Assembly (NCBI GenBank): GCA_022925895.1
Contig: JAKSYS010000466.1
Location: 1 to 50,480, forward strand
Source of the DNA: Fragilaria crotonensis
Taxonomy: Eukaryota; Bacillariophyta; Fragilariophyceae; Fragilariales; Fragilariaceae
DNA: 50,480 nucleotides
Direction: 5' to 3'
This document shows positions 1-9,806 of the stretch, one piece after another. Position numbers and translations under genes: made by a program. Position 1 is the first letter of the stretch. The number at the start of each line of letters is the position of its first letter. The notes beneath the pieces were generated by a model, which was given only the letters and a program-made list of their open reading frames with translations, ran no database searches and had not been told where the DNA came from.

Positions 1-1237
1 CAAGATCGCTTCGAAATGACCCGAGTTGGTCATTTCTGAATGCCTTCCACAACGGAGATGATATCGAGAAATGCGTCTGAAGTAAATCTGATAAACAATT
101 CGGGTCTTGGGTCGTCAAGTTTTTGAGATTGTAGGGAACGAACTCGTGAAAGCGAAAGGCTCTTATGGAGAGATAAGAATGGATCTGAAGTCCACAGTCC
201 GCTTCACCTTGAACTGTAGTTCTCCGTCTGCGGCGGCCGTCACACTCCAGTACTGAGTTTTGAGGTCTCTCCTCACACTGTACTTCGAGCTCCGAGTACA
301 CCCAGTTTTAATGAATACGATAGATACTGCTGTATGGAGTAGGTGTGCGTCTCAGTTTATCAGTTTTCAGTAGATGTGGGGTGTGGGTATGCCTCAATAG
401 TCATTTTTCAGGGTAGCATCAGTAGCGTGCACATTCACACAAATGGAGTACTCGTACCAAGGAACAGTTGTGGCGTTGACTTTTATGCCGATGGTCCCGT
501 GGTAGTCGGTAGAAACCTTTTCCCAGTTGCACCTAAGACAGAACGTTGCCAATACTGTAGTAGTCTCGTGCTCGTCATGAGCAGCTGCATAGTTCACAGT
601 TCAGGGCATTCTACCGATCCAATTCGAAAGTAGAACATAATCTAGTTCGACCGCGTTTGCAGCATGTTGCTACTAAATCGTGTGAAAGTAGAACCACGAC
701 ATGAGACCTGAACTGAGGGAAGATGCGATTCTTTCCACCCTTTGTTCTGCTGGCAGCAGCAAGGAAAAATTCGTTTCGCCTTGTCATTCTCCTCACAGTA
801 TCGCCATCTCATGCTCCCTACACACTACATGAAATCTACAAGACTGAAAGAGGTAACCACGGTGGATGCCCTCCTTGATCCAATCTTCGAAGTCTAGCAC
901 AGATGCTGGGCGGTTCGACGGCGCAAGAATGGTTACATCGACAGCATTATTCGAATAGCTTTTGTGCGCCACCCGAGAAGAACTGCGCCTCCTTGGGGAT
1001 GCGATCAGCAACACATTCAGTTAGGAAAACACCACGGGATTAAGCCTGTTCGTACGACGGCGGATACTTTCGTTTCCTCCGTAATTCTTGAAAATTTGGA
1101 ATTCCAAGCATCGTCCTCCGAACTTTGTTGCTAGTGTCGATTTCCAGAACATGCCTTGAAACGGGTTGCGCACTTGAAGCTTATTCATACTGCAAATGAA
1201 GTTGTCGCCGTGGGATCAGCTACCAGACACTGTCAAA
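1..1237. other. Spacer without a recognisable gene
   Basis: No reading frame here resembles a known family, and the short open frames (up to 96 codons) have no recognisable composition or motif. The stretch holds a 9-bp perfect hairpin near its start and several GTAC-type short palindromes around 290-340. The right end is the 3' flank of the minus-strand alpha-galactosidase gene, so its 3' UTR should lie just left of 1238. A gene truncated by the window edge cannot be excluded. Confidence 0.5.
13..36. repeat. Short perfect hairpin
   Basis: GAAATGACC at 13-21 and its exact reverse complement GGTCATTTC at 28-36 flank a 6-nt loop. The structure is seen directly; no function is assigned. It could be the tail of a small inverted-repeat element cut by the window edge. 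Confidence 0.35.
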
Positions 1238-3421
1238 CTATCGGTACCGTGTACTATCTGATAAGGCGTACGAGGATCTGATCCGACTGTGCGATTGCGA
1301 TTGCAATTGTGCAGTTCTCGACAATGGAATCAGACGAAGAACAGCCATGTCGTGTCCCAAAACATCCAGTTGCACACTTTCGCCTGGGTGAACCACGTCT
1401 AAATCCCTTGCGTTCCAAGAATCACGAACCAGATACGATTGTCGAAGTGGTGGCAACGACGATGAAGTAGCCATAGCAGTAGCAGTAGCAGTCATTGTTG
1501 TCGTGAGTGACTCCAGTGGGATTGAAATGGGCGTGGAATCATGCCCTCGGTTAACGAATGCCACCACGATACTGCCGCCTGAAAGTGGCCCGGTCCATAC
1601 CTCACAAATTCCGGATTCTGTGCCAGTGTTGGCAGTGGACAACACATGCGCCAGACAGTTATGCCGGGAGGTTGGTACTTTAGGTGTGAGGATGTAGCCA
1701 TCTTCCTTGTCCTGGTTCTGCATTTCGATGTGATTCATCGACGCCGTAAACAGCGAGTGTCGCAACATCCCTTCTACCGGAGAGTAGTACCACATTTGCT
1801 CTGGTTCGTAGTTTTCACATGAGCGAGAAGTGCACGAATCTTGATCCATTGGCTTCACCAATATCAAACTGCCTTCACCGTAGGCCCGATCCGATACAGG
1901 ATAGCTGTCTCGACCGTGGACCTGAGAGTACAATGCCGTTGCCGAAATGGCGAGTGCCAATTTAACCTCCACATTAGTTATACTTGTGACGGTCGTTATC
2001 CCTTTGTCGAACAGCCACAGTTGACTGGGTGCTCCTGTGCACGGAAGGAGAACAACAGTGGTTCCATTCGATTGAGCAAGACATCGACCGGTCGCTTCGT
2101 TTCGAATCTCATAATGAGTCATCGAATCAGTTTGGCTGCCAGAATCCACAACTTTCCAAAGTCGGGTGTCGACTGTGCCCGGACCAGCTCTGGGAACACC
2201 GTGCATGTCGTGGGCGACTTGTCGACTGTAGAGGAGAGACTGATCCGGAAATGAACAATCTTCAATATCAACCTTCCAGGGTACCGGCAATCCATCGATC
2301 AGCACTTTTCGTGCTGGGATGCCAAGGACATCTTGGTTTATCTCAATCACTTCCCGGTTTGTGATGATATCAAGTATATTTCGATCTAGATCGAACAGAT
2401 CCGTCGATACTATCAGTGGTGCTTTCATAATGGCCCAAAGTCCAAAATAAACTCGATTCTCTCCGATCGTGAGGCCGTTATGGACATTAATCATGTCAGG
2501 ATCATTCCAACCGGCCCTGGGACCTGCCAGAGGAGCCCATTTGTCGGCCATATCCGCCCGATCCAATATTGCGTCCCACGTTCCTTCAATGTCCACACCT
2601 GTCCTCCACATGTTTGCCACTTGACTGGATTGCGCCGGATCCGGATGTATACTAAATGGTTCAATCGACAGTACCATGGGTCGTCCTGTCGCATTCAATG
2701 CATCACGCATGGCACGAAATCGGACCGACGAATCCAACGCATAACTTGCACAATTATCACTCTTGACATAGTCCACTCCCCACGATGCCCAAACTGCAGC
2801 ATCGTGTCGTTCGTGATACAATTGTCCAGGATTTTCGCCACACGTAACAGCAGATGCCGCACCGTATATACCAAAGTAGAACGACAAATTATGAAGTCGT
2901 TCCACCACAACAGGCAAACTGCTCGGATACAGTGTTTCATTCCATCGAATCGTTCCAGTCGACGCATCGCGTGTCGATTCTTCCCAACCCTCATCCGTGT
3001 TGATGTACCGGTACCCCACAGTCCGCATCCCATGGTCGAGCATAAATTCTGCAACCCGCAGCAGCCCCACTTCATTCTGAAGCGCTTTTCCTGCCATGTA
3101 ACTGTTGAATCCCATGGGAGGTGTGAGAGCCACACCATTGTCTAGTGCATATGTCATTGTTCGTATTCCTGATGACGTCATTGTAATTGTTACAAGAAGG
3201 AATCGTGGCAGCATCGGCACCATCATCAGTCTGTTCCCGAACAAGGAGGATGGAAACAAGAAGACCAAGTGCAGGAAACAGCAAAGTTTCATCACGGTCG
3301 ATCGCTGTCGCGGACAACGACCCGTTGGTCGGGACATGAACTCCATCATCGTAACCAGCTGGCGTCTCCCAGTATCCTGTTGTGTACGCCGTACTCTAGA
3401 GTAGATTGTTGATTCTCTCAA
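1238..3421 (-). CDS. Alpha-galactosidase (GH27) with ricin-type lectin-like insert
   Basis: The 727-aa frame encodes a retaining glycosidase of the GH27/melibiase type, which removes terminal alpha-galactosyl residues; it is probably secretory or vacuolar. The (beta/alpha)8 domain begins about residue 92 with TPPMGFNSY (100-108). The nucleophile motif is YVKSDNC with Asp222, and the acid/base region is RTGVDIEGTW with Arg273 and Asp277. GWNDPDM follows at 304-310. Residues about 415-560 resemble ricin-B repeats, with QxW triplets QLW (467-469) and QMW (542-544). The typical C-terminal beta domain resumes at about 610 and ends near DMAVLRLIP. Ser221 replaces the aromatic usual before DNC. The first ATG gives a long N-terminus. 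Met44 (codon at 3292) starts a better signal-peptide-like stretch, so translation may begin there. No intron is evident. The family call is firm; the substrate is inferred. Confidence 0.9.
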   Translation of the reverse strand: MRESTIYSRVRRTQQDTGRRQLVTMMEFMSRPTGRCPRQRSTVMKLCCFLHLVFLFPSSLFGNRLMMVPMLPRFLLVTITMTSSGIRTMTYALDNGVALTPPMGFNSYMAGKALQNEVGLLRVAEFMLDHGMRTVGYRYINTDEGWEESTRDASTGTIRWNETLYPSSLPVVVERLHNLSFYFGIYGAASAVTCGENPGQLYHERHDAAVWASWGVDYVKSDNCASYALDSSVRFRAMRDALNATGRPMVLSIEPFSIHPDPAQSSQVANMWRTGVDIEGTWDAILDRADMADKWAPLAGPRAGWNDPDMINVHNGLTIGENRVYFGLWAIMKAPLIVSTDLFDLDRNILDIITNREVIEINQDVLGIPARKVLIDGLPVPWKVDIEDCSFPDQSLLYSRQVAHDMHGVPRAGPGTVDTRLWKVVDSGSQTDSMTHYEIRNEATGRCLAQSNGTTVVLLPCTGAPSQLWLFDKGITTVTSITNVEVKLALAISATALYSQVHGRDSYPVSDRAYGEGSLILVKPMDQDSCTSRSCENYEPEQMWYYSPVEGMLRHSLFTASMNHIEMQNQDKEDGYILTPKVPTSRHNCLAHVLSTANTGTESGICEVWTGPLSGGSIVVAFVNRGHDSTPISIPLESLTTTMTATATAMATSSSLPPLRQSYLVRDSWNARDLDVVHPGESVQLDVLGHDMAVLRLIPLSRTAQLQSQSHSRIRSSYALSDSTRYR

Positions 3422-3924
3422 ACAATATATGCCTCACTTCTAAATCAGGATGATAAAGAATAAGTCACAATGAGTTCTGCATGGGTATGACATCCATGAC
3501 ATACCTGAACGACGGATTGAAATCTGATGAGAAGGTGAGAAAGGAAAGATATCCAAGATCCGATCTGACCGCTGATTTACGCATGTAAACCCAGTACCTG
3601 GTACTGCAGTACCCCAGTGCCCCCGTGCATGCAGTACTAGTACCAGGACTACAAGAACCGTACTTTGTAGTTTGTAGTACTCCGTACTCCGTACAGTACA
3701 TGTATGGCTGACGCAATTGGTGCTCGGAGCTCGGAGTACGCGTTGTTTCTCCTGATGCATTCCACATTCCCAACCACTCATCGAGTCCCTCAGAAAATGA
3801 AAAAACGCGGAAGAGACTACAATTCAGTTTATCGTTGTCGTCTCTCATCATTCCTCTCCAACGACAAGAGTCTTGTGATATTGTTTGACGGACGGCTGTC
3901 ACAAGAGAGAAACTACTAGTCATC
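3422..3924. promoter_or_regulatory. Divergent promoter spacer, GTAC-rich
   Basis: This 503-bp gap separates the 5' ends of the minus-strand alpha-galactosidase and the plus-strand DUF1764 gene, so it must hold both promoters. Positions 3590-3735 are crowded with overlapping GTAC palindromes (for example AGTACTAGTACC and CCGTACTCCGTACAGTAC). No clear TATA box was identified. Confidence 0.4.
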
Positions 3925-4359
3925 ATGTCGAAACGGGAACGGCAGGCATCCCAGTCCTTATCATCGTCATCTGCCTCGACGAAGAAAACGAAAACTACCA
4001 AGGGAATTGCCGAATTGGACGACATTTTTGCCACCAAAAAGGCGGCTGCCGTCGAGAAGAAAGAAGAGGAAGAAAAGATAGCAACGGAAGTGGCGAAATT
4101 CAAATCTGGCAATAATAAGCCTCGTACTGCTAGTAGTGGTAGTGCTACCTCCAAAAAATTGACCCATTCTCGTCACGACGTGGAGGATGTCCCGCCGAAT
4201 GCATGGGTGGACGATGGATTAGGAGGGAAATTCAATCGAGAAGGATACACGGGTCGAGTCGAGGGTGGGGTCAAAGTCTTCAAGGCGCATCTATTCAACA
4301 AGAAGAACTTTGGTCAATCGAAAGATTGCCCATTTGATTGCGATTGTTGTTATATATAA
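3925..4359 (+). CDS. DUF1764-type small eukaryotic protein
   Basis: This 144-aa single-exon protein has a Ser/Thr/Lys-rich N-terminus, then ELDDIFATKKAA (residues about 30-41), which is the usual opening of DUF1764 proteins, and a highly charged Lys/Glu helix. It ends in a conserved Cys-rich tail, CPFDCDCCYI. A WVDDGLGGKFNREGYTGR segment lies between the two. The function of the family is unknown to me. The tail could bind metal, and the basic and acidic tracts suggest a nuclear or ribosome-associated protein, but both points are inference. Its 3' end faces that of PAM16 across 184 bp. Confidence 0.75.
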   Translation: MSKRERQASQSLSSSSASTKKTKTTKGIAELDDIFATKKAAAVEKKEEEEKIATEVAKFKSGNNKPRTASSGSATSKKLTHSRHDVEDVPPNAWVDDGLGGKFNREGYTGRVEGGVKVFKAHLFNKKNFGQSKDCPFDCDCCYI

Positions 4360-4543
4360 ATACAGCACACATGTCTATCACTATATCGCCAGACCGTTCA
4401 ATTTCGCACAAATTGTTACCCCAAAAGAACGAAGCATCATGATTCGTCATTTCATTTTGTCAATATTCATTATCAACCTTGGTTCGTCGTGTGACAAAAA
4501 CGAAAACCACGACTTTTGCCAGAAATCAATCGATCGGTCTGCA

Positions 4544-5047
4544 TCACTTTTGAGACGCTTCCTTCTCTCGTGCTTCCTTGTCTTCCAATTTCTTTTCTGC
4601 AATGAACTGATCCAGCATTTGTTTCGCTCTGTATACCTTGCTTTGCAAATAGAACGAACCTCCCTTTTCAACCGCATTGGCAGCAAAGTATTTCTCAAAT
4701 TGCTGTGGCGTTTCGTGAGTTTTCATTAACAAAATAATCATTCCCATTTCTCATATTCACAAACACACTCCCAAAACCACATATACAATACACATATAGA
4801 CACTCATATCACATACCTTCTCCACTGCTTCCGCAGTCGCTTCCGCTTCCGATAAATTCAAAATCTGCAACGCTTCCGATTTCGAAACCTCTCGTCGCAA
4901 CATGGTTGTTGCCGTTTGGGTCGCATCAACACCATTGCGACGAGCATTCTGAATGGCTTGCGAATATGCTGCCGGGATGGCCCTGGCCAAGACCGCCACA
5001 AGCGGAACAATTACTTGAGCAATAATGCGACCAATTGGAAGGACCAT
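4544..5047 (-). CDS. PAM16: PAM16/TIM16 (Magmas), mitochondrial import motor subunit
   Basis: Two exons join in phase 0: 5047-4817 and 4702-4544. The 114-nt intron has donor GTATGT and acceptor CACAG. The product is 129 aa. It begins MVLPIGRIIAQVIVPL, a hydrophobic N-terminal segment as in Magmas. Then come the conserved EALQILNLSE box (J-like domain start) and GGSFYLQSKVYRAKQMLD, the hallmark region of PAM16. No HPD tripeptide is present, as expected for this J-like protein. PAM16 pairs with the J-protein PAM14/TIM14 on the matrix face of the TIM23 channel and restrains its stimulation of mtHsp70. The start Met was chosen because the family begins at this hydrophobic stretch; an upstream in-frame ATG at 5092 would add 15 unlikely residues. 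Confidence 0.92.
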
Positions 5048-5920
5048 GATATATGATATAGGATGATGTTTGATTGTTTCTGTGATGTGCAATGCTGCCT
5101 CGAACGACGCTTTTAATTGTTGTGATAAGAAGAAGTGCAGTATGAACGGCAGATATCTGGAATACGTCAGTTCCGCAGGATTGGCAAACTATGCTGAAGG
5201 AGTGGACAAAAGGAACAAGACAGAAAATGAAGGTTGGGGAGTTTCTTGGATGCAGATGTGGCAGAGTGCGAACGGCATCGATGCCCTTGCTTAAGACTGT
5301 GGACTGTGCGCTCACCGACGTCTGTCGATGGTCGATGGCGTGTGCGTAGACGAGGAATGTACAGTACTGGCGTATCAGTACCCCCGTACCAATTACCTGG
5401 AACCGTTCGTTAAATGACTGGTTTCTACGAGTATTGGATATAAAACATATAACATATCATATTTAATTTGTCGTATGCGTAATGCGCAGGCGTGGTATGC
5501 GCATTCTTTACAATTATATACATGTAAAAATTAACATTTCGCACACCATCCCTGTCTGAAGATACACACATAATGAACGACTGCGATAGCCTGACCGTCC
5601 CGTAGGTTCCACGTGTTTCCTGGTACTCGTAGTTTTGGGATGCTCGTGTCTATCAACATGGATTTGGATTTAATTGTCTAACCAAGCGGTCTCGTAGTCC
5701 TCGTACAGTAGTAGTATTAAACTACAGGAGTACAGTAAACACAGAACTGCGCAACAAAGCCACATTTCCAGCGGGAACTCGCACCAGACATTGATACGAT
5801 CAGATAGTGCAGCGATTTAGGATCCAAGAGTGGAAGAGCAGGTCAGGTTGGTGACTGTGTTAGATTTTCCAACATCCGAACGTTGCATACGCTATCTCCG
5901 AAGACTTTTAACAGATAACG
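5048..5920. other. Divergent spacer between PAM16 and kinase genes
   Basis: This 873-bp spacer must hold the promoters of both flanking genes. Positions about 5440-5540 are AT-rich, and GTAC palindromes recur at 5360-5390 and 5700-5740. No reading frame resembling a protein family and no RNA gene was recognised. Confidence 0.45.
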
Positions 5921-7313
5921 ATGGGAGATTGCTGTTCGAAAGAGGCTGATCAGGGCACCACTCCGGCTGCTGCGAAAGCGTCGACCCGTCCAAATCAGGT
6001 GAGGGAATCTCACTTCGATGAATATTCGGGATGTCCTTTGACACCATTGGAGGAAAATCCGTGAAAATCAGCAATCTAACCCCCTTCTCCCCTCTTTCAG
6101 AACAACTCTTCAGAACCACGACAATCAGCTCCTCTTGAGGGCTCGTCTAGCAACAAGTCCTTCACCGACCTCTACAAACTTGGCAAACAGGTACGAATCA
6201 AAACATTGGCGCTGTTGTTTGTCGGTATATAGCCGTTAAATCTCACGATCGCTCTACCGTACTCTGTATTTTTGACAACTGTAGCTTGGTGAAGGAGCTT
6301 TTTCTGTCGTTAAAGATGGCGTCCATAAACAATCTGGCAATTCCTTTGCCATCAAGATTGTCACCAAGGCGAAATTGACTCAGGAAGATGAGGACGCATT
6401 GAAGGACGAGATTGCAGTTCTGAAAGAGCTTAAGCATCAACACATCATCAGGTTGTATGATGTCTTTGATGAAAGTCAATACTACTATCTCGTGACTGAG
6501 AAAATGAGTGGAGGTGAACTGTTCGATCGAATCGTCCAGAAGTCGTACTATAACGAGAAGGAAGCTCGTGATGTTTGCAAGATTCTCTTTGAAGCTCTGC
6601 GATATTGTCATTCTCACAAGGTGGCTCATCGCGATTTGAAGCCAGAGAATTTGCTGTTGTTTGTAAGTGTGGTTGCTTGTTGCTGCGACAACGATATGTG
6701 TATTCGTGTTGATTATTCATATCACATTGTGTCTTACCCTCGTTTGATTCTTCTGTGTCCGTTATTTTTGCAGTCGGAGCACAACGACAGTGACATTAAG
6801 ATTGCCGACTTTGGCTTTGCGAAAAAATGCCTTGCACCAAACTCCCTCACAACGCAGTGCGGTACTCCTGGGTATGTGGCCCCCGAAATTCTGGAGGGCG
6901 TCCCATATGACACCAAGGCCGATATGTGGTCACTTGGTGTGATTATGTATATTTTGCTCGGTGGGTACCCACCGTTTATTGAACAGAATCAGCGCGATTT
7001 GTTCCGCAAGATTCGCAAGGGTCAATACGAATTCCATGAGGAATACTGGGGCCAAGTGTCTAGTGATGCCAAGGAGTTGATCGCGTCCCTTTTGACTGTG
7101 AGCCCGGCGAGACGCTTGAGTGGAAGTGAGGCCCTCCTTAACAAGTGGATCATGGGTGACGATGCCAAGCTCGCCGGTAAAGATCTTGGCAAGAACTTGG
7201 AGGAATTCAAGAGGTTCAATGCGAGGCGCAAGTTCAAGGGTGCGGTGAAGGCTGTGATGGCGTCCAACAAGATTACAAGCTTGGGAGAAAACTTCCGACT
7301 GAATTTGGACTAG
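5921..7313 (+). CDS. CaMK1-like protein kinase, probably dually acylated
   Basis: Four exons: 5921-5998, 6101-6190, 6285-6662 and 6774-7313, all phase 0 with GT-AG borders, give 361 aa. The N-terminus MGDCCSKE fits N-myristoylation at Gly2 plus palmitoylation at Cys4/Cys5, predicting membrane attachment. Kinase landmarks are GEGAFSVV (58-65), Lys80 in AIK, HRDLKPEN with Asp173, DFG 194-196 and GTPGYVAPE ending at Glu220. A basic amphipathic tail around 331-348 (NARRKFKGAVKAVM) matches the calmodulin-binding/autoinhibitory helix of CaMKI-type kinases. The enzyme phosphorylates Ser/Thr, presumably in a Ca2+/calmodulin response. Intron 3 (111 nt) has no in-frame stop, so its retention would insert 37 residues just after the catalytic loop. 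Its 3' end converges with the bS21m gene. Confidence 0.92.
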
Positions 7314-7511
7314 GGAGTGAAACGTGTTCATTTGTGGCTTCGTCGTTGTCAGCGGTTTTGTCAGCGTTTGATTTTTTAAACATCGTCTACTAGTAGGGTT
7401 TGCAACGAAAGATCACGTAGCGCGTTCAAAAGAATCTTTTATTATTTTTTGAAAAATCTCGTGGTCAGCCTAGCTTAAACCTTGCCAATAACAGATGCGA
7501 GGTAGTATTTC

Positions 7512-8112
7512 TTAGTACTCGTCATCGTCATCAATATGCGGTTGTTCGAGACGGCGCTTGAGTTTGATGTATTTGATCAAGTCGCCGACTGCTTGTTCCC
7601 TTCTCCTCCAAATCTTGGTAAGCTTCAAGCGCTTTTTCTTTTTGGTTGGCTTTTCGTAGTACTTCAAGATATCGGATGAGGCTGTATATGAAATGTATTG
7701 GCGATTCGCGTTGTGCGTCGAGTGTTTGTTGAGATTTCCATGGCACAAACAAGCATAGTATGACATGTAGAGTCACAGGAGCGAAGCATGTAGGATAAAG
7801 TTCAGTTGAGAATCGAAAATTGTGAGCAACTCTAGGTTCAGTAGACGACAACAATATGACAACAAGTAGAACAATGGTAACAAAGGGGCACGTACGATTA
7901 GCCTTGAGATTGGCTCCGGCAAACCACACGGCAGGATCACCTTTGACAGCCATTTTCCCAGTAAATTTATTTCGTCCCTTGGCTAAATGGATCTGCCAGT
8001 TGTGGCGAATTTGTTGTCCATGAAATTGAAATGGTTGAGGTAGTACTCTTTGGAATAGAACATTCCTTGCTGAACTCAGAAACGAAAGAGAAACCATGGT
8101 GAATTGTTGCAT
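7512..8112 (-). CDS. Probable mitochondrial ribosomal protein bS21m
   Basis: Two exons, 8112-7896 and 7681-7512, join in phase 1 across a 214-nt intron (donor GTACGT, acceptor ATACAG) to give about 128 aa. The N-terminus is rich in Arg, Gln, Phe and Ser with few acids, as in a mitochondrial presequence. The core carries LKYYEKPTKKKKRLKL followed by WRRREQAV. This resembles the (Y/F)YEKP-plus-basic-helix signature of the S21 family of the small ribosomal subunit. The C-terminus is an acidic DDDDEY tail. The exon join is inferred from splice signals and frame. A second start at 8097 is possible. Other basic mitoribosomal proteins are the alternative if the S21 match is fortuitous. Confidence 0.6.
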
Positions 8113-8459
8113 GCACCGAATGATGCGAGGGACAAGCTATCGCTGTTACTAAGAACTAGCTAGCAGTACAGTACTGCACTGTACTGGAGTACTAGTACTG
8201 ATACTACGATGTGTGCATACCAGAATGACATTCGTGTTTACATAGTATTACAGTACTTGTCCTACTACTAGGGACCTGGTACAATTGAATGTACTGTACC
8301 TCGAACTTGATACAGTACCTCGTACCAGTACTGTCAAACATCAACCATCAACTGTCTGTCAAACGTCAGCAAACAGAAGAAACGAAACATCGCAATATCA
8401 CACATGTAATTGAATCTAATACATCATCGCACGGAATCCTCCGACCGAGTACATGGAGG
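8113..8459. promoter_or_regulatory. Bidirectional GTAC-rich promoter spacer
   Basis: This 347-bp spacer lies between the divergent bS21m and queH genes. From about 8160 to 8340 it is almost continuous GTAC/TACTAG palindromes (for example CAGTACAGTACTGCACTGTAC). An in-frame ATG at 8289 lies inside this block; codons between it and 8460 have no conserved character, so the region is treated as non-coding. Confidence 0.4.
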
Positions 8460-9418
8460 ATGCCAACAGTGCTCTCTTACGATGACGGCGTCCCGCTGTT
8501 GGACGATTCTGCACCAGACTGGGCAATTGCGGCGAGTCAAAGGTTGCAAGCCAAACGAGACAGTACCGGATCATCATCATCATCGATGATTGTTCTTCCA
8601 AAAGGAGTCACTCGGGTCTTATTGCATTCTTGCTGTGCTCCATGTTCGGGCGCCATGGTGGAAGAAATGAAATCATCTTCGCTCCTCGAGGAGGTTGTTG
8701 TATTCTTCTACAATCCAAACATTCATCCGCGCAAGGAATATGAAACTCGCAAAGACGAAAACAAGAAATGGTGTGACAGGATCGGCGTCGAGTTCATCGA
8801 TGTCGATTACGACGTCGAACACTGGTACAGTCGCGTCAAGGGCATGGAATTCGATCCTGAACGAGGCCGACGATGTACGGAATGCTTTGACATGCGCATG
8901 GAACGAACGGCCCTCTACGCATTCGAGCATGGCTTTCATGCCATTGCCACCACCAATGCCACATCGCGATGGAAGGATGTCAATCAAGTGGATGAAAGCG
9001 GACGCCTTGCGGCGGCGCGGTATGGTGAGGCAGTACAATATTGGTCACATGATTGGCAATCGGATGAAATGACGATGCGCAAGTATCAAGTCAGTGCCAA
9101 AGAAAGGTTCTATAAGCAAGAATATTGTGGATGTTCCTACTCGTTGCGCGATTCCAATGATTGGCGAAAAGCGAATGGGATACCGAAGATACAGATCGGA
9201 GGTGACGTTGCAGGATTGGGCGAGAGGTATTTTCTGATCCGCTTGTAGACGCACAAGAAGAATCCCAAACTGTTGTGGACGAATTCTTTGCGCAGGCGAA
9301 GGAACTGGCAAGAGCGGGTGAAGATCGGATGGAGAGAAAGAAACGATTAGAAGTGTACAAAGAGAGACGAAAGAATGAAGCTTCAGATGGAGTTGTTAAT
9401 GGTCTCAACAATTGGTAG
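8460..9418 (+). CDS. queH: QueH-type epoxyqueuosine reductase, apparent 3' frameshift
   Basis: The product belongs to the QueH (DUF208) family, which reduces epoxyqueuosine to queuosine in tRNA anticodons using an Fe-S cofactor. Counting from the ATG at 8460, the hallmarks are LLHSCCAPCSGA with Cys58, Cys59 and Cys62; NPNIHPRKEY; RRCTECFDMR with Cys139 and Cys142; NATSRWKD; and EYCGCSYSLRD with Cys223 and Cys225. The frame stops at 9246-9248 after 262 codons. A -1 shift at the T4 run 9230-9233 opens 61 further codons to the TAG at 9416-9418, with a charged helical tail (VVDEFFAQAKELARAGED). A missing T is the likely cause. An in-frame ATG at 8289 is less likely because it lies in palindrome-rich spacer. 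QueH is best known from bacteria, so transfer is plausible. Confidence 0.88.
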
Positions 9419-9806
9419 GCTTCGACGGTTATCGAGTGCTGTATGACATTCTACAGTAACCTCGTAACTCCTAGTAGTGCAATCACAAATGGAGTACCAT
9501 TAATTCACATCATGTACACGATCCTTCACCCTTGCGTACTCGGTGAAGTTTGAATTGCTCTAGAGGAAAGGTGATAGTAGATAGTAATGGTTTCCGTGAG
9601 TAATACAGGAGTATTTCCTAATTGTACCGTACTCCAGTTGTACTATAGCTAAGAGTATCTGTAATTGTGGGAGGGGTCCATCCATAATCCATATAACGCC
9701 CCTCAATGCCCGTTCGTACTGGAGTACTAAAATCTTTCCGGTTCGTACGCTTCAGCTACCACGTTATTAAGCGAAAGGACTTGCATGCACTACTTATGAC
9801 TGGTGG
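9419..9806. other. Convergent intergenic spacer
   Basis: This 388-bp gap lies between the converging queH and sulfotransferase genes. It carries GTAC motifs near 9605-9645 and 9715-9725. No reading frame or RNA gene was recognised. Confidence 0.4.

Noticed and set aside
343..633. 96-codon open frame near the left end
   Set aside because: Composition is not protein-like, no domain is visible, and an overlapping frame of similar length exists on the other strand.
8289..8459. In-frame upstream start that would lengthen QueH by 57 residues
   Set aside because: The segment is palindrome-rich spacer and would encode an unconserved stretch; the ATG at 8460 is preferred.
9230..9236. Programmed -1 ribosomal frameshifting in queH
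   Set aside because: The site is not a standard slippery heptamer, and the same kind of break occurs in several unrelated genes at runs, so a consensus error is simpler.
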